Shown: one piece after another, positions 1-8,258 of the stretch
How positions within the stretch are numbered: position 1 is the stretch's first letter
How the letters are laid out: each line of letters begins with the position of its first letter
NCBI GenBank assembly: GCA_963751355.1
Contig: CAVVVS010000122.1
Location: forward strand, 1 to 64,000
Length of the DNA: 64,000 bases
Reading direction: 5' to 3'
DNA from: CAVVVS01 sp963751355
GTDB lineage: Bacteria > Bacteroidota > Ignavibacteria > Ignavibacteriales > Ignavibacteriaceae
Made by a program: the position numbers and the translations under genes
The notes under the pieces: generated by a model
What the model was told of the DNA's origin: nothing
Databases searched by the model: none
What the model saw: only the letters and a program-made list of their open reading frames with translations

Positions 1-552
1 TATTGTATCTCAAAGTTAGATTAATTGTGAGTCAATCCATATCGAAATTTCTCACAAACAATCAAATTTATAGGCTTGAATCACAAAATAATTATATCTA
101 TGTTCACCAGGTGCTAATAATACCTCTTCGGGGAGTTCATATTTTTATATCCAATTTGAATTAATTAAAAAGTAAATACTACCATAATAATAATTTGATT
201 GTATTGTCATAAGGCTAATTATTATTAGTGAACAACCTTCAATAGTATTAACGTTTGACAACCTTGACGATTTTTTATTTAATTCTTCCGGAATTTTTTA
301 ATGATTGAAGTTACGCGAAAATTGAGGTGAACAGTTTGTCGAAGTTAATTAGTGATGATTATCCAATATATTCTTTCTGTCCGACCTCCGAAACCGGTCG
401 AAATTTTGAACCCAATTTCACCTCAATGCGTGATCCTGTATAGTGATAAACAAGTATAATATGGCATGTCCGGATTGGAAATGGCAGATGAGTGGTAGCT
501 CAGATATTAAAATAAAGTAATAAGAATAATTATTTAAATCAAAGAATGATTT
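1..552. other. Upstream intergenic region, no gene seen
   Basis: AT-rich stretch before the first gene. I see no open frame of convincing length, no RNA gene and no clear terminator. The promoter of the PAS/SpoIIE gene presumably lies in its right part, but I could not assign one. The end of a gene lying to the left of the window is not recognisable. Confidence 0.4.
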
Positions 553-2487
553 ATGAAAAGTACAATGAATATTTTAGACAATATTTCACAAACAAATCAT
601 GAACAAAAATCCAAACAGGCTTTACTGTCGGAAAATGCAACGCTTCACTCAATTTTAGATAATCTTGTTGAAGGAATAATCGTCGGCGACAAAGACGGTA
701 AATTCATATTCTTCAATTCCGCAGCACAAAGAATTTTAGGATTAGGACCGAAAGATATTGCACCTACAGAATGGACTAGTGTTTACGGTTGTTATTATCC
801 TGATGATTTTACACCATATCCTTCGGAAAAATTACCTTTAGCATTGGCAATCAAAGGTGAAGAAATTATTGATGAAGTAATTTTTATAAAAAATCCGGCA
901 CAATCTAAAGGCGTCTACATTTCAGTTTCGGCTACTCCCGTGAGAGATTCGAATAGTTTGGTTATAGGCGGTGTATTAATAGTGCGGGACATTACAGAAA
1001 ATAAGCTGTCGGAAACAGCTGTAAAACAAAGTAATCAAAGGTTTAAATCATTATTTAAAGGATTTCCGATACCTTCATACGTTTGGCAGCGCAAGGATAA
1101 TGGATTTGTTTTTGTCGACTATAATGAAGCAGCCGAAGTTTTTTCAAAGAATAACATTAAAAATTATTTGGGTAAAGAACTTCAAGAAATGTATGCGGAT
1201 TCACCCTATCTACGGTATATACAATCTGACTTCCAAAAATGCTTTGATGCAAAAAAAAGTATAAGCAGAAAAAGACCTTATAAATTTTTGGATTCCGGTG
1301 TGACAAAGGAATTGTTATTCAATTATGACTTTATCCATCCGGATTTAATTTTTATTCATGCGGAAGATGTAACGGAACATAAAAAATCTTCAGCTAAGTT
1401 AAAGATACTCTCAAACGCAATAGAACAAACTGCGGACAGTGTGGTAATTACGGATATAAAAGGAATTATAGAATATGTAAATCCTGCTTTTGAGGCTACT
1501 ACAGGGTATAACAATAATGAAATTTTGGGCAAAACGCCGCGTCTGTTAAAATCAGGGGAACATGGGGAAGAATTTTATAAAAAATTATGGGCAGAGATTA
1601 ATAGTGGTAATACTTTTAAAGGTGTTATTATCAACAAAAAAAAGAATGGCGAACATTATTGGAGTCAGCAAACTATAACACCGATGAAAAATGAAAATGG
1701 TGTTATTACGGATTTTGTTTCCGTTCTAAGAGATATCACGGAATTGAAAAAACAGCAGGAACAAGAATTCCAATTGCAAATTGCTCATGAAGTACAACAG
1801 AAGTTACTCCATACGGGAATATCCATACCCGGTTTCGATATTGTAGGAGCTACATATCCGGCCGTTAAAACATGCGGTGACTATTTCGATTTTGTTTTAA
1901 TGCAAGATGGAACCGTGGGGATTGTAATTGCCGATGTTTGTGGTCACGGTGTCGGTGCCGCATTGATAATGGCTGAAACAAGAGCTTATCTAAGAATAAT
2001 TGCAAAGAAGGAACATGATCCGGGCAAGATTTTAACTTTGCTTAATAAGGAACTGGCTTTTGATTTGGGTGATAATCATTTCGTCACACTAATATTCGGT
2101 AAGCTTAAACCGGTTAATAATTCATTTGAATATGCTAGTGCGGGTCACCTTCCTATTTATTTACTGGATGAAGCAGGTAAAACTAAACTGACAATGGAGA
2201 GTACCGGAATACCTCTTGGAGTAATGAACGATTACATATATGTCACTAGCGGGAAAATAACTTTAAATTCAAAAGATAGTTTGATCTTTCTTACGGATGG
2301 AATAATTGAAGCAAAATCGGATAACGAAACTGAATTAGGATTTGATGGTGTCCTGGAAATTATCAGGCAGCATCATGATGCCGGTTCTAAAAAAATTATC
2401 GAAAACATTTACAATGCCGCTATGTCGTTTACAAAAAATCAGTTTCAAGAGGATGACATTACGTCCATTATTTGTAAGGTAAATTAA
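553..2487 (+). CDS. PAS-PAS-PAS-SpoIIE (PP2C-type) serine phosphatase, RsbU-like
   Basis: A 644-residue cytoplasmic sensor phosphatase. Three PAS domains follow each other at about residues 28-150, 160-275 and 285-400; the third has the classic TGYNNNEILG segment and the PAC-like tail SVLRDITELKK. A short coiled linker with the EVQQKLL motif leads into a SpoIIE/PP2C phosphatase domain (about 425-644). That domain shows the metal-binding signatures GDYFDF, IADVCGHG and FLTDGIIEA, and ends with EDDITSI. Proteins of this build usually dephosphorylate an anti-sigma-factor antagonist in a partner-switching cascade. No anti-sigma or antagonist gene lies beside it, so its target is unknown. No membrane segment or signal peptide is seen. 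The next gene, a multiheme cytochrome, starts 464 bp downstream and is probably a separate transcript. PAS ligands cannot be read from sequence; a redox or small-molecule signal is only a guess. Confidence 0.9.
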   Translation: MKSTMNILDNISQTNHEQKSKQALLSENATLHSILDNLVEGIIVGDKDGKFIFFNSAAQRILGLGPKDIAPTEWTSVYGCYYPDDFTPYPSEKLPLALAIKGEEIIDEVIFIKNPAQSKGVYISVSATPVRDSNSLVIGGVLIVRDITENKLSETAVKQSNQRFKSLFKGFPIPSYVWQRKDNGFVFVDYNEAAEVFSKNNIKNYLGKELQEMYADSPYLRYIQSDFQKCFDAKKSISRKRPYKFLDSGVTKELLFNYDFIHPDLIFIHAEDVTEHKKSSAKLKILSNAIEQTADSVVITDIKGIIEYVNPAFEATTGYNNNEILGKTPRLLKSGEHGEEFYKKLWAEINSGNTFKGVIINKKKNGEHYWSQQTITPMKNENGVITDFVSVLRDITELKKQQEQEFQLQIAHEVQQKLLHTGISIPGFDIVGATYPAVKTCGDYFDFVLMQDGTVGIVIADVCGHGVGAALIMAETRAYLRIIAKKEHDPGKILTLLNKELAFDLGDNHFVTLIFGKLKPVNNSFEYASAGHLPIYLLDEAGKTKLTMESTGIPLGVMNDYIYVTSGKITLNSKDSLIFLTDGIIEAKSDNETELGFDGVLEIIRQHHDAGSKKIIENIYNAAMSFTKNQFQEDDITSIICKVN

Positions 2488-2951
2488 TTAGGACAGATTA
2501 AAATAAAAGCCCCCTACCTAAAGCAGATACAATCCTAATAATATTTTTCATAAAGTGTATTTTTTCCCTCAATCCAAATTGTAATAAAAAAAACATTGAG
2601 TAATAATGATGAAATTGAAAAAGTAAATTATGAAAAACTGATTAGAATTATCCTTAAAGCATTATTAACATTGGTTGAAAAATTCAATAAAATAATATTA
2701 ATACTTTTGTGGACGTAACAACTTAATAATATAAATCAATACCTAAATATTTTATTTGCCATTTAGCCGAATATTCAGTTCATTTAAATAGCCATTTGGG
2801 GAAATGGTGTAAATGAATGTGTAAAGCTTCATTATCTGGTTTTATTATGCTGCATTCATTTCCGTCTCCTGTTTTTACATTCATTTCAAAAATATTCTAC
2901 AACTCAAATATGTCCCCGTCTTAATTTTTTAATTGATTAAGGAGGGAAAAG
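2488..2951. other. Intergenic region with imperfect inverted repeat
   Basis: No gene is seen. An AAATGAATGT-type arm near 2812 and its near-complement ACATTCATTT near 2877 could pair around a roughly 50-nt loop. This may be a leader structure or operator for the cytochrome gene that follows, but the match is imperfect. A strong ribosome binding site (AAGGAGGGAAAAG) sits just before the ATG at 2952. Confidence 0.3.
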
Positions 2952-4313
2952 ATGAAAAGTAATATTATCCTTTCAATTTTAACTTTCATATTTATATCAA
3001 ATATAAATTTATTTACCAACGGTCAAACAAAAGTAGGTGATGAAGCGTTGGGAACTAAAAAGTACGACGACTTCCAGAAACCCGAACTTTGTGGAACTTC
3101 GTGCCATACGGATTTTTATCAACAGTGGAAACAGGCGATGATGTCGCAGGCTTATACACATCACTGGGATGAAATTGAATATTTTAAATTAGCCGTTCCT
3201 CACGCGGAAAAAGATCCTGTTGTTGCAGGTGTAAAAGCCGGTTGCAACGGATGCCATACGCCGATAGCATTTCTATCCGGCGATGTTCCACCTCAAAAAC
3301 CTGATAAAATGACACGCGCTAATGAATCTGTTTCCTGCGACGTTTGTCATACTATAACGGGATTTCGGGGGGATACGCCGCATAACTTTAACTATGTTTC
3401 CGAACCTGGCAAAACTAAATACGGCAATAGGGGGACCGGCAAATCACCCGAACATGATATCGCTAAATCTGATTTTATTAAAACCGCCGAGTTTTGCGGT
3501 ACCTGCCATAATGAGAAAGATCCTTACGGCGTTTGGGTTAAATCTACTCATCTTGAATGGAAAGAAGGACCATACTCCAAACAAGGAGTTCGCTGCCAGG
3601 ATTGTCATATGACTCATGCCGAAGGTTATAGTGCTGCTATGGGAAATAAATATCCCGATGTTTGGCAGCATTTGTTCCATGGTGCGCATGATCCCGGTAA
3701 GGTGAAAGGTACTATTGAACTGCGCGTTCATCCCGATATAAATGAAGCCGTGCCCGGTGATGTTGTCAAATTTACCGTGGTATTGTTTAATCAAAAAACC
3801 GGTCATAAATTTCCTACCGGCTCAGTTGAAGACCGTATTGTTTGGATGCACGTGGAAGCGGTCGATGTAAACGGAAAAGTATATCATTTGCCCGTCGATA
3901 AAAAAGGGTTTGATGGAGAAAAATATACAATCGGAAGCAATGAACTTGCATACCAGGATATGGGGATAGCACTTAACGATCCGAATTTTAAAGGAGTGCA
4001 AAGGGACGGAATCCCTGTTGGCGATAGAATATTCAGGATGGCTTATTTCGATCCGCAGGGAAGAATGACAATTCAGCAATGGAATACAAAATCGTTGGGG
4101 GTTGATTACCGGCTTGGTCCGCGTGAAACAAAAATTGAAACATGTACATTTAATCTTCCGGTTGATCTTCCTGCCGGTAAATTAAAAGTAACCGCAGTTC
4201 TAAATTATCAAAGATTAGTACAGCCTGTTGCGGAATTTTTAGGAGTCCCGGCGGATGAATATGAAATTATAAAAGTTAATGATCATTCTACTTTCGTAAA
4301 TATTCTTCCTTAA
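2952..4313 (+). CDS. Exported multiheme c-type cytochrome (c554-like), five heme sites
   Basis: A 453-residue exported protein with an N-terminal signal peptide (residues 1-25). It carries four canonical CXXCH heme sites (CNGCH, CDVCH, CGTCH, CQDCH) plus an N-terminal site, CGTSCH at residues 47-52, with three residues between the cysteines. The first half (to about residue 225) holds all heme sites and fits the cytochrome c554/c' family. The second half is beta-rich, from about residue 240 (GTIELRVHP) onward, and may be an immunoglobulin-like domain. Extra histidines (YTHHW, HDPGK, HLFHGAH) can act as distal heme ligands. The start is fixed by a strong AAGGAGG site. It is followed after 59 bp by a heme-barrel fusion gene, so the two likely act in one periplasm-to-outer-membrane electron path. 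Substrate and direction of electron flow are unknown. Confidence 0.85.
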   Translation: MKSNIILSILTFIFISNINLFTNGQTKVGDEALGTKKYDDFQKPELCGTSCHTDFYQQWKQAMMSQAYTHHWDEIEYFKLAVPHAEKDPVVAGVKAGCNGCHTPIAFLSGDVPPQKPDKMTRANESVSCDVCHTITGFRGDTPHNFNYVSEPGKTKYGNRGTGKSPEHDIAKSDFIKTAEFCGTCHNEKDPYGVWVKSTHLEWKEGPYSKQGVRCQDCHMTHAEGYSAAMGNKYPDVWQHLFHGAHDPGKVKGTIELRVHPDINEAVPGDVVKFTVVLFNQKTGHKFPTGSVEDRIVWMHVEAVDVNGKVYHLPVDKKGFDGEKYTIGSNELAYQDMGIALNDPNFKGVQRDGIPVGDRIFRMAYFDPQGRMTIQQWNTKSLGVDYRLGPRETKIETCTFNLPVDLPAGKLKVTAVLNYQRLVQPVAEFLGVPADEYEIIKVNDHSTFVNILP

Positions 4314-4372
4314 TTAATTATTTGTGATCCGGCTGCTTTAAGTAAATAAATGAAAATAAATCAGGGGAGCAT

Positions 4373-5548
4373 ATGAAAAAGGTAATTTTCTTTTCAATAT
4401 TGATTACAATAATTTTTATCTCGGCAATTGAAACTTTTGCAATTCCCGCATTCGCCCGGAAGTATAATATGACCTGCAAAACATGTCACTCACCATTTCC
4501 TAAATTAAAACCTTACGGCGAGGATTTTGCTGCTAACGGATTTGTTTTAAAAGACAAAGATGCACCACGATATTATTTGCCCACGGGAGATGATAGATTA
4601 AATCTTATCCGCGATCTCCCTCTAGCATTCAGGCTGGAAGCTTATGCTACCTATAATCAAGATAATTCCAAACGGGTTGATTTTACGGGGCCCTCGGTTT
4701 TTAAATTGTTATCCGGGGGAGCTATTACCAAGAATGTTTCTTACTATGTTTATTATATCCTTGAACAAGGTGAGCCCGGAAAGATTGAAGATGCTTTCCT
4801 TTATTTCAACAATCTTTTCGGCAGCGAATTGGATTTTTTATTCGGGCAATTCCAGGTCTCCGATCCTTTGTTCAAACGGGAACTCCGGCTTACCCGGGAA
4901 GATTATCTGATTTACAAAATCCGACCTGGTTATTCGAATGTTGATTTAACTTATGACAGGGGAATGATGCTGTCATACGGATTACCGACTAGCACCGATA
5001 TTACGGTTGAAGTGCTTAACGGCAGCGGGATCGGTGAAACATTTTTAGGCGGAAATTTTGATAATGATAAATATAAAAATGTGATGGGACGAATTTCTCA
5101 GGAGTTTTCGGAAGAATTAAGAGTCGGCGCTGCAGGCTACTACGGCAAGGAAATGCTAACTCATCCTCACTATAGTTTAAGCGCGACTAATGAATTATGG
5201 ATGTGGGGCGGGGATGCTACGATATCCTTAGAGCCGCTGCAATTAAATGTTCAATACCTTGAAAGAAATGATAATAATCCGTACGCACTTTTATCAAATG
5301 CTACCAAGATAAAAACACGCGGCGGTTTCGGCGAACTAATCTTTCGACCGGAAGGAGATAATAGCATATGGTACGCTGTTGCTATTTATAATTATATTGA
5401 TTCGGAGGATGATGTATTGGATACAAAATCCGGCGGATTACATTTGGGTTATTTACTGCAAAGAAATATACGGCTGGTAGGCGAGTTCGATTATAATTTT
5501 TCCGCTAAATTCGGAATACTAAGTTTCGGTGCGATAACCGCGTTTTGA
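4373..5548 (+). CDS. Single-heme cytochrome fused to outer-membrane beta-barrel (Cyc2-like)
   Basis: A 391-residue protein with a signal peptide (about 1-23) and immediately behind it one heme site, CKTCH at residues 35-39, inside the segment FARKYNMTCKTCHSPFPKL. The rest (about 75-391) is an alternating hydrophobic/aromatic pattern typical of outer-membrane beta-strands and ends in an aromatic residue (GAITAF), the usual barrel-insertion signal. A tiny N-terminal mono-heme domain plugged into a porin of about this size is the architecture of Cyc2, the outer-membrane iron oxidase/electron-uptake protein. The family assignment rests on architecture and the local heme motif, not on an alignment, and a less specialised cytochrome-porin family is possible. 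The gene directly follows the five-heme cytochrome, a plausible periplasmic partner. A hairpin terminator closes the pair. Confidence 0.7.
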   Translation: MKKVIFFSILITIIFISAIETFAIPAFARKYNMTCKTCHSPFPKLKPYGEDFAANGFVLKDKDAPRYYLPTGDDRLNLIRDLPLAFRLEAYATYNQDNSKRVDFTGPSVFKLLSGGAITKNVSYYVYYILEQGEPGKIEDAFLYFNNLFGSELDFLFGQFQVSDPLFKRELRLTREDYLIYKIRPGYSNVDLTYDRGMMLSYGLPTSTDITVEVLNGSGIGETFLGGNFDNDKYKNVMGRISQEFSEELRVGAAGYYGKEMLTHPHYSLSATNELWMWGGDATISLEPLQLNVQYLERNDNNPYALLSNATKIKTRGGFGELIFRPEGDNSIWYAVAIYNYIDSEDDVLDTKSGGLHLGYLLQRNIRLVGEFDYNFSAKFGILSFGAITAF

Positions 5549-5573
5549 TTTTCATACATATACCAAATAGTTT

Positions 5574-5608
5574 AAAGGTTGATTCCAATATGGGGTCAAC
5601 CTTTTTAT
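5574..5608 (+). terminator. Rho-independent terminator after cytochrome pair
   Basis: The arms AAGGTTGA (5575-5582) and TCAACCTT (5596-5603) form a perfect stem around a 13-nt loop, followed by a run of T. It ends the transcript of the two cytochrome genes. Confidence 0.8.
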
Positions 5609-6138
5609 TTTTACTATATTAGATATTACAAAAAGGCAATAATATGGCTATGGGACTTATTTATGATTGTAAAGTCTATTTACTTTTGTTATGTGTATTG
5701 CTAAATTTATAAAATAATGATTTATGGTAATTTTTTTAGATCTGTTTTTTTAATCAGGCTTATTGCGACCGGAGAAACTACCATATATTTATCACCCATG
5801 TTACAAAGATTGTTAAAAATTTATCATTTTGTCATTCATAATTTACCCAATAGCATTTGGCGGAATTAGGAGTCTCAATTTTATGTATTCTACAGATGCG
5901 GTCCTAAAGAATTTGTGAGAAACTTAATAACGATTCATTTTGGAAAAGTGCAAAGCATGATTTTTGTATAACACAGGCTAATCATTTAAATTAAAACAAA
6001 AAGTTTAAACATTGTAGTTGTCATTTATGAGTTTTGTATTGGAACTATGGAAATTTTAACTGCAGGTCGATGAAAAGAAAAGTACCTTTTTACAATACCA
6101 GAATTTTTAATCAATCAAATCAGTAAGGAGCAAATCTT
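5609..6138. other. Intergenic region before acsA, no gene seen
   Basis: About 530 bp without a convincing open frame or RNA. A good ribosome binding site (TAAGGAGC) precedes the acsA ATG. The length suggests a regulated promoter, but I see no recognisable operator. Confidence 0.35.
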
Positions 6139-8169
6139 ATGGACGATAAAAAAAGTAAAGACGAAGTTTCGGAATCGCAGATAGCGGTTCACTGGAAAGA
6201 AGAGGACTACTTTAAACCCTCGGATAAATTTAAAACCGGAGCAAATGTAACCGATTCAAAAATCTTGGAAAAATTCGGAATTGATAATTTCCCCGGTTGT
6301 TTTAAAGATTATGCCGATATGCTTGATTGGTTTAAACCTTACGATACTATTCTTGATTCAAGCAATCCGCCGTTTTACAAATGGTTCACCGGCGGTAAAT
6401 TAAATGCGAGTTATAATTGTGTTGACAGGCATTTACCGAAATATAAAAATAAAACCGCACTTCATTTTGTGCCCGAACCGGAAAACGAACCTATTCAACA
6501 TATTACTTTTCAGGAACTTTATGTAAGAGTTAACGAATTTGCAGCATTGCTTCGGGATTTTTGCGGACTCAAAGCCGGCGATACAGTTACATTGCACATG
6601 CCAATGATTCCGGAGCTTCCGATTGTAATGCTTGCTTGCGCGCGTTTGGGTGTAATTCATTCACAAGTTTTTTCGGGCTTTTCCGGTAAGGCTTGTGCAG
6701 ACAGGGTTGTGGATGCAAAAAGTAAAGTTTTGATTACCGCCGATTCATATTATCGTGGCGGTAAATTAATCGATCATAAGGAAAAGGCCGATATTGCATA
6801 TGATGAAGCTTTAAAAGAGGGACAAAAAATTGAGAAGGTTCTTATCTGTCAGCGTTACGCCGGTAAATATTCTTCCCAAACTCCGCTTGTCGAGGGTCGT
6901 GATTTTTTGGTTAACGATATTTTGAAAAATTATTATCATGCTAAAGTTGAACCAGCTCAACTTCCTGCCGAAGGAACGTTATTTCTAATGTACACTTCCG
7001 GCACGACAGGCAAACCAAAAGGTGCGCAGCATTCCATTGGCGGATATTTATCCTACGTTACCGGGACATCAAAATATATTCAGGATATACAACCTGAAGA
7101 TGTTTACTGGTGTATGGCTGATATCGGCTGGATTACCGGACATTCTTATATTGTTTACGGTCCGCTTGCATTAGCTGCTTCATCGGTTATTTATGAAGGT
7201 ACTCCTACTTACCCTGATGCAGGAAGACCATGGCGTATTGCAGAAGAATTGGATGTTAATATTTTCCATACATCTCCCACCGCAATCCGTGCTTTGAGAA
7301 GGGTAGGACCGGATGAACCCGCAAAATATAATTATCACTTCAAGCATATGACAACAGTTGGTGAACCGATTGAGCCTGAGGTTTGGCGGTGGTATTATAA
7401 TGTTGTCGGAAAGAAAGAAGCGGCAATTGTAGATACCTGGTGGCAGACGGAAACGGGTGGTTTTTTATGCTCAACCATTCCCGGAATACATGACATGAAA
7501 CCGGGGAGCGCGGGACCAGGTGTGCCCGGAATTTACCCGATCATCTATGATGATGAAGGTAACGAACTTCCCGCTGGCAGCGGAAAAGCGGGTAACATTT
7601 GTATCTTAAATCCATGGCCCGGCAGAATGCTGACAATATGGGGCGACGACGATAGATTTGTTAAACAATATTATCAACGATACAATAAAAATTCGGAAAG
7701 TAAGGATTGGCACGATTGGCCATATTTTGCCGGCGACGGAGCCGTGGAAGCACCCGATGGTTATTTCCGGATACTTGGACGAATAGATGATGTTATAAAT
7801 GTTGCGGGCCATAGGCTAGGAACAAAAGAGCTTGAGTCCGCCGCACTGATGGTTCCCGAAGTAGGTGAAGCAGCTGTTGTTCCGGTTGCAGACCCGATCA
7901 AAGGAAAAATTCCGCACATTTTTGTTTCGCTAAAACCGGGAATAAATTCGAACGGTGAACTTGAAAAAACTATTACAAATATGTTAGCGTCGGAAATTGG
8001 TCCTATTGCAAAACCTGGTAAGGTTTGGATTGTACCGGATATGCCTAAAACACGTTCCGGTAAAATAATGCGTAGAGTATTATCTGCAATTGCCAATAAA
8101 CAGGACGTGGGTGACATTACTACTCTGGCAAATCCTCAAGTAGTAGAAGAAATAAAAAAGCTGTCTTAA
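6139..8169 (+). CDS. acsA: Acetyl-CoA synthetase (AMP-forming)
   Basis: A 676-residue cytoplasmic enzyme that activates acetate with ATP and CoA to acetyl-CoA, AMP and pyrophosphate. The order of motifs is standard: ACS N-terminal domain (about 20-80), P-loop-like YTSGTTGKPKG (about residue 284), GEPIEPEVW, DTWWQTETGG, the hinge region near GRIDDVINVAGHRLG and the C-terminal PKTRSGKIMRR. The catalytic lysine of that last motif is K642; it is the residue acetylated in other bacteria to switch Acs off. Length matches the family. A TAAGGAGC site precedes the ATG. A terminator follows the gene, but the next three genes encode a matching acetyltransferase, a CBS-ACT protein and a deacetylase, so post-translational control of this enzyme is likely. 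Confidence 0.97.
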   Translation: MDDKKSKDEVSESQIAVHWKEEDYFKPSDKFKTGANVTDSKILEKFGIDNFPGCFKDYADMLDWFKPYDTILDSSNPPFYKWFTGGKLNASYNCVDRHLPKYKNKTALHFVPEPENEPIQHITFQELYVRVNEFAALLRDFCGLKAGDTVTLHMPMIPELPIVMLACARLGVIHSQVFSGFSGKACADRVVDAKSKVLITADSYYRGGKLIDHKEKADIAYDEALKEGQKIEKVLICQRYAGKYSSQTPLVEGRDFLVNDILKNYYHAKVEPAQLPAEGTLFLMYTSGTTGKPKGAQHSIGGYLSYVTGTSKYIQDIQPEDVYWCMADIGWITGHSYIVYGPLALAASSVIYEGTPTYPDAGRPWRIAEELDVNIFHTSPTAIRALRRVGPDEPAKYNYHFKHMTTVGEPIEPEVWRWYYNVVGKKEAAIVDTWWQTETGGFLCSTIPGIHDMKPGSAGPGVPGIYPIIYDDEGNELPAGSGKAGNICILNPWPGRMLTIWGDDDRFVKQYYQRYNKNSESKDWHDWPYFAGDGAVEAPDGYFRILGRIDDVINVAGHRLGTKELESAALMVPEVGEAAVVPVADPIKGKIPHIFVSLKPGINSNGELEKTITNMLASEIGPIAKPGKVWIVPDMPKTRSGKIMRRVLSAIANKQDVGDITTLANPQVVEEIKKLS

Positions 8170-8183
8170 AGATTCAGTACACT

Positions 8184-8221
8184 GGAGGTCTCTTATACTT
8201 GTTTGAGACCTCCTTTTTTTT
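8184..8221 (+). terminator. Rho-independent terminator after acsA
   Basis: The stem GGAGGTCTC (8184-8192) pairs perfectly with GAGACCTCC (8205-8213) and is followed by eight T. It separates acsA from the downstream regulator genes, or makes their expression depend on read-through. Confidence 0.92.
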
Positions 8222-8258
8222 ATATAGCAAGTAAATTATTAAATGGAATTCGAGAAAT

